Assembly: GCA_016291695.1 (NCBI GenBank) | Contig: JAEEYG010000051.1 | Location: 1 to 44,463, forward strand | DNA from: Clostridia bacterium | Lineage (GTDB): Bacteria > Bacillota > Clostridia > TANB77 > UBA1234 | Direction: 5' to 3' | DNA: 44,463 nucleotides | Position numbers and translations under genes: made by a program | Shown: piece after piece, positions 6,890-15,075 of the stretch | How positions within the stretch are numbered: position 1 is the first letter of the stretch | How the letters are laid out: every line of letters begins with the position of its first letter | Notes under the pieces: generated by a model | Databases searched by the model: none | What the model was told of the DNA's origin: nothing | The model's input: only the letters and a program-made list of their open reading frames with translations

Positions 6890-8944
6890 ATGTATACAAA
6901 AGATATATCTAGTTCGTTTGAAAGAAACTTAAATCATGAATGGCTTGTTACAAATGGAATAGGCGGATATGCAAGCTCAACAATAATAGGTGCAAATACT
7001 AGAAAATATCATGGACTATTAGTTGCATCTCTTAATGATAACTTGGAAAGGGTTATGACGCTTTCTAAAGTGAATGAGTATATCGTTACTGGCGGTAAAA
7101 CGTATTCAATATCTTCCAATGAGTGTAGAGACTATGTTGAGAAAGGATACGTTTACCAAACTGCATTTGAAAGGAAAAATCTTCCTGAGTTTTTGTATGA
7201 AGCTGGAGGGGTAGAACTTAGTAAAAAAATAGCAATGCAATATGGAAGCAACAAAGTATGCCTAAGATATGACATTGCGAATTCAAATAGTACAGACGCT
7301 TTCATGACTATAGTTCCTTTAGTAAACTACAGAAACTTCCATGCGGTATGTAATGCTCAAGACTACAAGCAATCATATAAAGCTCATGTTGTTACAGTAA
7401 ATGTATCGGATAAGTACAAACTATTTATGAGGGTTAGCGACACAGAGAGCGATTATAAATCATATAAAAACACTTTCTATAATAACCTTTATTACAGAAT
7501 GGAAGAAAAAAGAGGCTTTGAAGCTCAAGAGTCATTGTATATGACGGGTGAGTTTAGAATTAATATTCCGGCAAAATCTGTTAAGACAGTTTGTTTTGTT
7601 GCAGAATTAAATGATAAATGCACAATTACAGACAAGGAAATGAAACTAATAATTCGTGAAGAAGAAATTAGATTAGAGAAAGTGTGCAAAATTGCTGGAG
7701 CAAAAACTGAGCTGGAAAAAGAACTTGCGATTTCCGCAGATCAATTTATTATTTCAAAGAAGAACTATAGAAGTATTATTGCTGGTTATCATTGGTTTTC
7801 AGATTGGGGAAGAGACACGTTCATTTCTTTGGAAGGGCTTACATTAAAAACTAATCGTTTTCCGGATGCTAAGCTTATACTAAAGTATTTTGCAAATAAT
7901 ATCAGACGTGGTTTAGTTCCTAATTTTATAGAGGGCAATCAAGGTGGCAGTTATAATACTTGTGATGCTTCACTTTGGTATATAGAAGCTGTTTATAGAT
8001 ATTTTAAATATACTGGCGATTACACAACAATTAGAGAACTATTTCCACATGTATTGGAAATAATTCATTCATATATCTCTGGCACAGACTATAACATATA
8101 CATGGATAAAGATGGCCTAATTGTTGCTGGAAACCAAGATACAAATTTAACTTGGATGGATGCTAAAACTAATGATGTCACATTTACGCCTAGATATGGA
8201 AAACCTGTCGAGATTAGTGCACTTTGGTACAATGCATTAAAGGCCGTGGAAAGAATTAATGAAAAACTTGCAAATAAGTTTTATCAGGGAGCATATTCTA
8301 ATTCTTCATCAAAAGAAATAATAAAAGCTATCTATGAATTAGACGATAGTGATATGAATGCACATGATGAAGAAGAAACGAGGAACCTATTTTTAGCAGA
8401 TAAAGTTTTATCATATTATGATGAACTAAAGATTGTATTCGATGGTACGTTATCAAAGAAAGTTAAAGAATCTTTTAAAAAGTTTTATAACGATGATGGC
8501 GGGCTTTTTGATACCATAGAACCATTTGTATCAGATATAAGACCAAATCAAATAATTGCTCTAAGTTTATCATTCCCTGTATTATCAGGCGATAAAGCAA
8601 TAGAGATAATGACTCTAACTAAAGATAAGCTATATACGGAAAAAGGCCTAAAGACACTTGACTCTGATAACCCTAATTACGCGCCAAGATATGAAGGCGA
8701 TGCTTACAAAAGAGATTCTAGTTATCATCAAGGAACAATCTGGCCATGGTTATTGGGAGAATATAAATCAGCGTATGAATATGTATATGAAAAGAAGTTT
8801 TCAATTGATGAATTACAACAAATCTTAAATGAGGGAATGATTGGAAGTGTTGCAGAAATATATGATGCAGATGAGCCGAGACTTCCAGAAGGTGCTTTGG
8901 CACAAGCGTGGAGCGTGTCTGCGTTAATTAATATTTTAAGATAA
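6890..8944 (+). CDS. Glycogen debranching enzyme (amylo-alpha-1,6-glucosidase, GDE type)
   Basis: This enzyme hydrolyses alpha-1,6 branch points of glycogen in the cytosol. The N-terminal GDE domain is recognised from HEWLVTNGIGGYAS and NTRKYHGLLVAS in the first 46 residues. The C-terminal (alpha/alpha)6 catalytic domain shows HWFSDWGRDTFISLEGLTL from residue 301, then NLTWMDAK, GKPVEISALWYNAL, and SSYHQGTIWPWLLGEY near the end, all hallmarks of the archaeal/bacterial single-chain GDE family. The length of 684 residues fits. The site AAGGAG lies 8 bases before the ATG, and the gene follows yvcK by 21 bases. No glycogen synthase or phosphorylase is in view, so partners must lie elsewhere. Placement next to the ROK kinase and YvcK suggests a link between stored glucose and wall precursors (inference). 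Confidence 0.93.
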   Translation: MYTKDISSSFERNLNHEWLVTNGIGGYASSTIIGANTRKYHGLLVASLNDNLERVMTLSKVNEYIVTGGKTYSISSNECRDYVEKGYVYQTAFERKNLPEFLYEAGGVELSKKIAMQYGSNKVCLRYDIANSNSTDAFMTIVPLVNYRNFHAVCNAQDYKQSYKAHVVTVNVSDKYKLFMRVSDTESDYKSYKNTFYNNLYYRMEEKRGFEAQESLYMTGEFRINIPAKSVKTVCFVAELNDKCTITDKEMKLIIREEEIRLEKVCKIAGAKTELEKELAISADQFIISKKNYRSIIAGYHWFSDWGRDTFISLEGLTLKTNRFPDAKLILKYFANNIRRGLVPNFIEGNQGGSYNTCDASLWYIEAVYRYFKYTGDYTTIRELFPHVLEIIHSYISGTDYNIYMDKDGLIVAGNQDTNLTWMDAKTNDVTFTPRYGKPVEISALWYNALKAVERINEKLANKFYQGAYSNSSSKEIIKAIYELDDSDMNAHDEEETRNLFLADKVLSYYDELKIVFDGTLSKKVKESFKKFYNDDGGLFDTIEPFVSDIRPNQIIALSLSFPVLSGDKAIEIMTLTKDKLYTEKGLKTLDSDNPNYAPRYEGDAYKRDSSYHQGTIWPWLLGEYKSAYEYVYEKKFSIDELQQILNEGMIGSVAEIYDADEPRLPEGALAQAWSVSALINILR

Positions 8945-8953
8945 GAGGTATTG

Positions 8954-9443
8954 ATGATTATAATAGGAATAGACCCTGGATATGCAATTACACGGATATG
9001 GTGTAATTGAGTATAGTGGGAATCATTTTAAGCTAATAGATAGTGGGGCAATTGAAACCAAAAAAGGTGTTCCATTTCCCAAAAGGATTCAAAAGATATA
9101 TGACGACATGATGCTTTTAATAGAGCAATACAAGCCAGATGCTATAGCTGTGGAAGAATTATTCTTTAACACTAACATTACAACTGGTATTCAAGTTGCT
9201 CACGGAAGAGGAGCAGTTGTAATCTCGGCTTCAAAAACAGATACTCCGATTTTTGAATATACACCACTTGAGGTTAAGCAGGCTGTCGTGGGTTACGGAA
9301 GAGCAGATAAAAAACAAGTACAAATGATGGTTAAGGCAATTTTGAACCTTGAAAAAATACCTAAACTTGATGATACAACAGATGCCATAGCAATAGCTAT
9401 ATGTCATGCACATTCTTCAAAATTTGCCACACCTATAGAATGA
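8954..9443 (+). CDS. ruvC: Holliday-junction resolvase RuvC, read through a +1 shift at CGG
   Basis: RuvC cuts Holliday junctions with RuvAB. The zero frame starts at ATG 8954 and gives MIIIGIDPGYAIT, then codon CGG (8993-8995), and stops five codons later. If C8993 is skipped, reading continues GYGVIEY to the stop at 9443, giving 162 residues, a normal RuvC length. All catalytic acids are then present: Asp7 before the shift, Glu67 in AVEELFFN, Asp140 and Asp143 in DDTTDAIAIAICHAH after it. The restored Gly14 is the conserved Gly of the family T-G-(Y/W)-G segment. An alternative start at 8982 would lose Asp7 and has no ribosome site. All the rest of the gene is intact, which argues against an old pseudogene. 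The stop overlaps the proposed start of holA (ATGA). Confidence 0.87.
8993..8996 (+). other. CGGA +1 frameshift site 1 (ruvC)
   Basis: In-frame codons read ATT ACA CGG ATA TGG and then a stop shortly after. Dropping the C gives ACA GGA TAT GGT, which restores RuvC. Context is ACA-CGGATATG. This is one of only three in-frame CGG codons found in the window, all at frame breaks. Confidence 0.75.
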
Positions 9444-10429
9444 TTATTAGTATAAAGTTGGTGAGTAAGATTAACATTTGTTTAATATCTGGTGATGATA
9501 GTTTCTCAAAAGAAGAATATATAGAAGAAATCAAATCAGGGTTTGACGAACTTAATAAAGGAATCAATTATCTTGTATTTGACAAAGAAAACATTAATCT
9601 ACTAGAAGAAGAGCTATCGACTTATTCAATGTTTTCTTCTAAAAGATTAATACTTGTTAAGGTTCCAAAAAGCACCAAGAAAACTCAGGAACAATCTGAA
9701 GAGGGCGATTCCTCCGACAATGTTGGACAGTGGTATACAGATTCCTTAGAAGAAAAGCTTCTAAATAGCTCAGATGATGACACAATTGTTTTTGTTGAGG
9801 AAGGTACATCTAAAGGAAAGATGCATAATTTCTTTAACAAAAATGGAATTGTTGTTACTTTTGATAAAGAAAAACCTGCTGGAACTCAAAATTGGCTGGT
9901 AAAGTACTGCAAAGATCAGGGGTTTATGATATCTAATTCTGATGCTTCGTATCTTCTTTCTGTTTGCGGAACCGACAAGCAGAATATTCATAATGAGCTT
10001 ACAAAACTATTTAACTATTCTGAAAATAATGTAATTAAGAAAGAAGATATCGAAAAACTATGCATAAAAACTACGGAAGCTATTATTTTTGATTTGACTG
10101 ACGGAATAGGTCAGAAGAATAGAAAGTATGCTTTGCAAAAATTAGATGATTTAATTGGCCAAAAAGAACCAATCCAAAAGATTCTTGTTATGATTACAAG
10201 ACACTTCAAAAATTTGTTATTAACAAAAGAATGTATAAACACCGGAAAAAGCGTTGAAAAGAGTCTGAATTTGAAATCGTATCCTGCTATGAAATATTCT
10301 AGTCAATGCAAGAACTTTTCGATTCAAGAATTATGCCAAATATTTGAAAAACTAGCCAAACTTGATGTCGAATCTAAAACGTATGGAGCTGATATCAAAA
10401 TTGGTATTCAAAAAATAATTATGGAATAA
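9440..10429 (+). CDS. holA: DNA polymerase III delta subunit HolA
   Basis: HolA is the clamp-loader subunit that opens the beta sliding clamp. The N-terminal block ICLISGDDSFSKEEYIEEI matches the family's opening strand and helix. The middle block KEDIEKLCIKTTEAIIFDL and the C-terminal helical block with QKEPIQKILVMITRHFKNLL and KLDVESKTYGADIKIGIQ follow in the family order. Sequence identity looks low, as usual for HolA. The length of 329 residues from the ATG at 9440 is typical. That ATG overlaps the ruvC stop as ATGA, suggesting translational coupling, since no ribosome site is near. A GTG at 9461 is an alternative start. If coupling holds, HolA translation would depend on ribosomes that have shifted frame in ruvC (inference). 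Confidence 0.82.
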   Translation: MIISIKLVSKINICLISGDDSFSKEEYIEEIKSGFDELNKGINYLVFDKENINLLEEELSTYSMFSSKRLILVKVPKSTKKTQEQSEEGDSSDNVGQWYTDSLEEKLLNSSDDDTIVFVEEGTSKGKMHNFFNKNGIVVTFDKEKPAGTQNWLVKYCKDQGFMISNSDASYLLSVCGTDKQNIHNELTKLFNYSENNVIKKEDIEKLCIKTTEAIIFDLTDGIGQKNRKYALQKLDDLIGQKEPIQKILVMITRHFKNLLLTKECINTGKSVEKSLNLKSYPAMKYSSQCKNFSIQELCQIFEKLAKLDVESKTYGADIKIGIQKIIME

Positions 10430-10433
10430 TTAG

Positions 10434-10472
10434 AAAGGAGAAGTATAGATTTTCTATACAAAAAAAGCAATG
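10434..10472 (+). promoter_or_regulatory. Ribosome site separated from the ATG by a hairpin (acyl-CoA synthetase)
   Basis: AAAGGAG at 10434-10440 is 29 bases before the ATG at 10470. Between them GTATAG (10443-10448) pairs with CTATAC (10454-10459) around a 5-base loop. An in-frame ATT at 10449, in the loop, lies at the normal 8-base distance. Either the hairpin shortens the distance to the ATG or ATT is the start. Confidence 0.55.
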
Positions 10473-12155
10473 TCAAAAAAGTATAAAGACCTGAGAGATG
10501 TCTTAAAAAAGATTGAAAATGAATTTATGGACGAGGTTGGATTTAAGTATAAAGTTAAGGGAGATATTGTTACTCTTAAGTACTCACAGTTTGTAAATGA
10601 TGTTAAGTATTTAGGTGAATACTTCTTAAACCGAAACTTAAAGAATAAAAGGATTGCATTCATATCACCTAACAGATATGAGTGGGAAGTTACATACATG
10701 GCTGTTGCCTGTTCCAACCTTATTTGCGTACCTTTGGATCGTTCGCTACCACAGAATGAATTTAAGGCACTTCTTGTTCGCTCAGAAGCGGAAATTCTGG
10801 TGTATGATAAAAAGTACAATGAAATGATAGAGCTACTAAAACAAGATGAAGAAGTTAAAATTCATGAATACATTTGTATGGACACAGACTTCGTAGATAT
10901 CCTTGAAAAAGGTAAGGACTTATTTAATTCTAAGAATGCTAAGTTTCCAAAAGTTAAGATAGACAACGATAAACCTAGAATAATGCTATTTACTTCTGGA
11001 ACAACTGCTAGTGCAAAATGCGTATTACTATCACATAAAAATATATGTGCTCAGCTATATGGAATATCGTTTTTGTATCCTATAGACAAGAATGACACAT
11101 ATTTATCGTTCTTGCCATTGCATCATACATTTGAGTGTTCAACTGGCTTTTTATATGGTATAAGTGTTGGCGCAAAAAGAGCATACTGTGAAGGGCTAAG
11201 ACATTTTGTAGATAATATAAAAGATTTTGACGTTACTTGTTTTGTATCAGTTCCTGCAATTATGGAAGGCGTTTATAAGAACATAATGAAAGGTGTTCAA
11301 AAGAATAAAAAGATGATGCAATTAAGACTTGCATTAAGGGCAAGTGATGCATTAAAGAAGATTGGAATTGATGTTAGAGCAAAACTATTTAAGGATGTAA
11401 GACAAAAGATTGGAGATAAACTTAGATTTGTTGTATGCGGGGGCGCAGCATTAAACCCAGAAGTATGTAAAGCGCTTAATAATCTAGGAATTACTGTTTA
11501 TCAAGGATATGGATTAACAGAAACATCTCCAGTTATTACGGCAGAAAATAGTGTTCATAATAGAATAGGAAGCGTTGGTGTTCCTATGGAAGGCGTTAGG
11601 GTAAAAATAGATAGTCCTAATGCAGATGGAATAGGAGAAATAATTACAAAATCAGATAATGTAATGATTGGGTATTACGATAATCCAGAAGAAACAAAAA
11701 GGTCAATTAAGAATGGCTGGTTCTATACCGGAGATTTAGGATATATAGATCAAGATGGTTATCTATTCCTAACGGGTAGAAAGAAGGATGTAATCGTTCT
11801 TAAGAATGGCAAAAATGTATTTCCTGACGAACTTGAAATGTTAGTTAATGAATTACCTTGCGTTACAGAGTGTATAGTTTATGGCTCTAAGCAAGAAGAT
11901 GGTGATATTAACTTACATTGTAAGATTGTGTACGATAAGAGTGAAGCTAAAAGTACATTTGGGACAGAAGATGAAAACGAAATTAGAGAACTTTACTGGA
12001 CAAAGATTAAAAATCAAATTAACAAAAAGATGCCTACTTATAAATACATAAAAAATGTAATTGTATCTACAGAACCTTTGATAAAAACTACAACTAATAA
12101 AGTTAAAAGAACTGAAGAAATAGCACGTATCGAAAGCTCTGTAATAAATTCGTAA
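10470..12155 (+). CDS. AMP-forming acyl-CoA synthetase (long-chain fatty acid-CoA ligase-like)
   Basis: ANL-superfamily enzymes activate a carboxylic acid with ATP and pass it to CoA. Seen here: the P-loop TSGTTASAKC at about 175-184 (usual TSGTTGxPKG, so the second and last Gly are Ala and Cys), YQGYGLTETSP at 344-354, FYTGDLGYID from 418, and GRKKDVIVLKNGKNVFPDE. The C-terminal catalytic Lys is Lys544 in TTTNKVKR. The pattern and length of 561 residues resemble long-chain fatty acyl-CoA ligases of Clostridia, but the substrate is not certain. No membrane segment is seen. The gene follows holA by 40 bases and has an unusual translation start region with a small hairpin between the ribosome site and the ATG. 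Confidence 0.85.
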   Translation: MSKKYKDLRDVLKKIENEFMDEVGFKYKVKGDIVTLKYSQFVNDVKYLGEYFLNRNLKNKRIAFISPNRYEWEVTYMAVACSNLICVPLDRSLPQNEFKALLVRSEAEILVYDKKYNEMIELLKQDEEVKIHEYICMDTDFVDILEKGKDLFNSKNAKFPKVKIDNDKPRIMLFTSGTTASAKCVLLSHKNICAQLYGISFLYPIDKNDTYLSFLPLHHTFECSTGFLYGISVGAKRAYCEGLRHFVDNIKDFDVTCFVSVPAIMEGVYKNIMKGVQKNKKMMQLRLALRASDALKKIGIDVRAKLFKDVRQKIGDKLRFVVCGGAALNPEVCKALNNLGITVYQGYGLTETSPVITAENSVHNRIGSVGVPMEGVRVKIDSPNADGIGEIITKSDNVMIGYYDNPEETKRSIKNGWFYTGDLGYIDQDGYLFLTGRKKDVIVLKNGKNVFPDELEMLVNELPCVTECIVYGSKQEDGDINLHCKIVYDKSEAKSTFGTEDENEIRELYWTKIKNQINKKMPTYKYIKNVIVSTEPLIKTTTNKVKRTEEIARIESSVINS

Positions 12156-12177
12156 CATATTCTTAACCTGAGTGTAA

Positions 12178-12206
12178 TTGTAAACAAATTGTAAAAAATA
12201 TATAAT
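12178..12206 (+). promoter_or_regulatory. Promoter for the 12331 gene
   Basis: TTGTAA (12178-12183), a 17-base spacer and a consensus TATAAT (12201-12206). It implies a leader of about 115 bases before the ATG at 12331. Confidence 0.65.
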
Positions 12207-12293
12207 TTTATAAGATAGATATTGAGCGAAAAATGTAGTAAATTCGCGATTTTGTATCGATTTTAATGTATTTAACAGATAGATAGATTACAC

Positions 12294-12333
12294 AAAGGAG
12301 GGTTGGGCAGTTTTATCTGCCGGATGATTAATG
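12294..12333 (+). promoter_or_regulatory. Ribosome site separated from the ATG by a hairpin (12331 gene)
   Basis: AAAGGAGGG at 12294-12302 is 28 bases before the ATG at 12331. GGCAG (12306-12310) pairs with CTGCC (12317-12321) around a 6-base loop in between. An in-frame TGA at 12325-12327 rules out a start nearer to the ribosome site. This repeats the arrangement of the preceding gene. Confidence 0.6.
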
Positions 12334-13461
12334 ATTAAGATTGATTGGAAAAATGAGCAAACTAATTCATCAGAAGAGCCATTAAAAATTGATTTTAGTA
12401 AAATAATAGTTCCTGAAGAAACTACAAGTGTCCCTAGCGCCCAAGTACCTACTTCTTATTCATATAATAGCACAGAGACTCATATTACGGATGGGAGTGT
12501 TTTCTTCGGAAGTGTTGCGGAAGCATATAAAAAGGACGAAGTATCTAAGACATACACAAATACATATGCCTATAATGATGCAAATTCAAATGTTACGTAT
12601 TTATCAACTAACCCATTGTTTACCGCTAAGGCAGAGCCTGAGCCAAATATATTGGCAGGGAATGTCTTTGCCAAGACTATCTCAGTCTCTACACCAGACC
12701 ACACAACTGGGACAAAAGGCACAGTTACTGAATTACAAAGAATTGTTCAAAAGCTAGAAAAACTTGAAAAGATGATTAACCCAAATAGTAAGAAGTCTCT
12801 TATCCTTTGGGAAGAAGATAATAGTTTTAAGAATCTTATTTCTTCGGTTGTTACTTTTGCTAATAATTGTGATCTTGACACAGAATTTCCAATCGAGCTT
12901 TATGATAAATTAAAAGCCCTTAGTGAAGATATTGATAAACAATTAGAAGATGGCAAAACAAAGATTGAAGAGCTTAACAGACAAGCACAAGAGAATACTG
13001 AGCTAAGTGCAGTATTATCTAAGGCATATATTAGTGCTACAGCTGGTCTTTCAAGCGACGAATATGAGTCAAAGCTTAACTGTAAAGAATTAGAAGAGTA
13101 CAAAGCAAAGCTTGAGACAATTGCTACTTGCGATAGTTCAAGTGAAGCATACCAAGAAGCTGAAAAGGCTATCAAATCAAAGATTAGTAACCTTGAAAAC
13201 AGTGTTCATATCACAATCGATTTAGAAAGAACTACTAGTAAGAGCGGAGCCTTAAATTATATTAAGACAGAAACTGCTCCGGCAGTTACTAGATTAAAAG
13301 AAGCATATGATAGATTATACAAGACAGAAACTGCAACAACTATTGATGAGTCTGAAGCAATAACATCTTTAATAGTAAAGAGATCACTTGCTGAAAGAGT
13401 ATATGACACATTTGTTAGACCTTTTGCTAATCTATTTAGAAGAAAGAAGAAAGTTAAATAA
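12331..13461 (+). CDS. Hypothetical protein with coiled-coil centre and basic tail
   Basis: I do not recognise this 376-residue protein. The first 130 residues are Ser/Thr-rich and low in predicted structure. A helical, charged region runs from about 130 to 360, with likely coiled coil in QRIVQKLEKLEKMI and DIDKQLEDGKTKIEELNRQA. The tail ends in a hydrophobic turn plus RRKKKVK, which could touch membrane or nucleic acid. There is no signal peptide or clear membrane helix, so it is probably cytosolic. It has its own promoter, a long leader with a hairpin before the ATG, and a strong terminator, so it is a single-gene unit. Function unknown. Confidence 0.8.
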   Translation: MIKIDWKNEQTNSSEEPLKIDFSKIIVPEETTSVPSAQVPTSYSYNSTETHITDGSVFFGSVAEAYKKDEVSKTYTNTYAYNDANSNVTYLSTNPLFTAKAEPEPNILAGNVFAKTISVSTPDHTTGTKGTVTELQRIVQKLEKLEKMINPNSKKSLILWEEDNSFKNLISSVVTFANNCDLDTEFPIELYDKLKALSEDIDKQLEDGKTKIEELNRQAQENTELSAVLSKAYISATAGLSSDEYESKLNCKELEEYKAKLETIATCDSSSEAYQEAEKAIKSKISNLENSVHITIDLERTTSKSGALNYIKTETAPAVTRLKEAYDRLYKTETATTIDESEAITSLIVKRSLAERVYDTFVRPFANLFRRKKKVK

Positions 13462-13474
13462 TCTTTATAAACCC

Positions 13475-13506
13475 GTAGACTTCAATTTATTGAAGTCTAC
13501 TTTTTT
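13475..13506 (+). terminator. Rho-independent terminator
   Basis: Perfect 11-bp stem GTAGACTTCAA/TTGAAGTCTAC with a TTTA loop, followed by six T. It closes the 12331 gene. Confidence 0.93.
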
Positions 13507-13573
13507 CTAAAAACATTAATCGCAGTATGGAATTTTGACTAATATATAGGTATAATCTAAATAGGTGATTAAT

Positions 13574-14917
13574 TTGAAACGATTCTTTAATGTACTTATA
13601 AAAATCTTTATTGTTGCAATAGTAATATTCTTGATATTAGGAATTCTATTTGTTTCAATACAAAGTGAAAAGGTACCAGACATTTTTGCTTTTACTTCTA
13701 ACCAGCAGGCAAAGGCTTTGGTTGGAAACTATAAATGGAATGCATTTTCTGAAGTGCGCAAGCAGACAAACTTTACTAGAGAAATGTATAGTGCAAAAAG
13801 TGAAAATACACTGCTTGTTTCACCAAGTGAAAGGATTACAATTGCAAACTCTCAAAATATTACTGCTAGACGCAAGTTTTCTCAAGAGTCATTCGAATAT
13901 GTAGATACTAAAGGGAACACTACAATTGTTCCTTACGAAGCTCCATCAAATGCTTATGGAGATAGAACATACATGGAGTTTACAGCTCCTGACACTGAAG
14001 ACACATACATGTACTATTTTACGCTTGATTATTATGAAAAAGGAAAAGTTGAGTATTGCCTAAAGATAGTTGTTTCTTTAGAACCTATTTATAATATTTC
14101 TGAAATAGTAAAGCATAATGGAATTAAAATTACTGAAACAGACAAAATATATAGTCTTTTATCAACTTTGCCATACTCTCGAAATATCACAAACATTGCT
14201 ATTGATTCTACAAGTGAGATCGAAAAAATACTTGTCCATTACTCAACTATTTCAGTAGATAGAGAAAACTATATTAATAATGCCATAGCTTTCTTTGCAC
14301 TTATCCCAGAGCTTGACGCAATTGAGTTTTCTTCTAGTGAATCCGTTTTTTACTTTACTAGGGACGAAATTAACAATTATCAAGGTAGAGATGTCACAGA
14401 ATACGTAGATAATGTTGAATTATGGGAAAACGAGGTTTTATTTAAAGAACGAGTTAATGATGAAAATAGTACAAAATATAAAGCTGTTTCTAAAATCATT
14501 AATGACATAATGAAATATGAGTCTGGTGAAGTTGTATCAGAAATGAGCATAGATTTAGCCTCATTTGACGCTGATTGTGCACTTCCTTTAGACGAGGTAA
14601 ATAAATATAAATTAATTAGTGCAGTTATGGAGCATGTAAAAACTGTTTTTAACATTAGTTCTAGCGAGTATGATTCGTTGAAGTATAAGCATGTCTTTGT
14701 CGGTGTAGAAAAGATAGAAGAGCCTGAGCCAATTCCATCAGGAGATAATTTAGTTGATAACTATGCAGAAGCAAACCTTGATATGGGAAATAGCGGAGAT
14801 AATGAAGTTTACAATAAAATTAATATTATAGTTAAAGAAGGAAAATCAGAATCTCATTATGTATACCAAATAGCGTTTGAGAGTGGCGATTGGAGCATTT
14901 TAAGGGTAAGTAATTAA
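13574..14917 (+). CDS. Membrane-anchored extracellular protein, DUF4825-like
   Basis: One N-terminal hydrophobic helix (about residues 7-30) anchors a large outer domain. The stretch from about 180 to 290, with HNGIKITETDKIYSLLSTLP, later AFFALIPELDAIEFS and FYFTRDEINNYQGRDV, resembles DUF4825 domains of Firmicutes surface proteins (short-gap recognition, moderate confidence). The start is probably TTG at 13574, 5 bases after AGGTGA; the GTG at 13565 lies inside that ribosome site. A TATAAT at 13551-13556 lies so close upstream that transcripts from it would have almost no leader. The 447-residue protein has a Glu/Pro linker near its end. Role unknown, presumably envelope-related. Confidence 0.75.
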   Translation: MKRFFNVLIKIFIVAIVIFLILGILFVSIQSEKVPDIFAFTSNQQAKALVGNYKWNAFSEVRKQTNFTREMYSAKSENTLLVSPSERITIANSQNITARRKFSQESFEYVDTKGNTTIVPYEAPSNAYGDRTYMEFTAPDTEDTYMYYFTLDYYEKGKVEYCLKIVVSLEPIYNISEIVKHNGIKITETDKIYSLLSTLPYSRNITNIAIDSTSEIEKILVHYSTISVDRENYINNAIAFFALIPELDAIEFSSSESVFYFTRDEINNYQGRDVTEYVDNVELWENEVLFKERVNDENSTKYKAVSKIINDIMKYESGEVVSEMSIDLASFDADCALPLDEVNKYKLISAVMEHVKTVFNISSSEYDSLKYKHVFVGVEKIEEPEPIPSGDNLVDNYAEANLDMGNSGDNEVYNKINIIVKEGKSESHYVYQIAFESGDWSILRVSN

Positions 14918-14929
14918 TATCTTTTTTCA

Positions 14930-14958
14930 TAGACAAAACAAGAAAAATATTATAAAAT
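14930..14958 (+). promoter_or_regulatory. Promoter for the TPR-uppP-folD run
   Basis: TAGACA (14930-14935), a 17-base spacer and TAAAAT (14953-14958), each 5 of 6 consensus bases. Leader of about 110 bases. Confidence 0.6.
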
Positions 14959-15075
14959 TTTAGGTAATGAAATATACATCACATAAGATAAAATTTAGAA
15001 TTATTTCTGGTGTTCTTTTGTGGTGTATTTTTGTTAGCAACTTATGAAAACTAATTAGAAAAGGGTTTAAAGATT

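Noticed and set aside
8982-9443. RuvC starting at ATG 8982
   Set aside because: This start would lack the catalytic Asp7 and has no ribosome site; the conserved N-terminus is encoded just upstream in the other frame.
8954-9443. ruvC as a plain pseudogene
   Set aside because: Only one base disturbs the frame, all catalytic residues are kept, and the disturbance is of the same kind as in the surface gene. Not excluded, but less likely.
13551-13556. TATAAT directly upstream of the DUF4825-like gene as a normal promoter
   Set aside because: No -35 at proper distance and too close to the start codon to allow a leader with the ribosome site; left unannotated.
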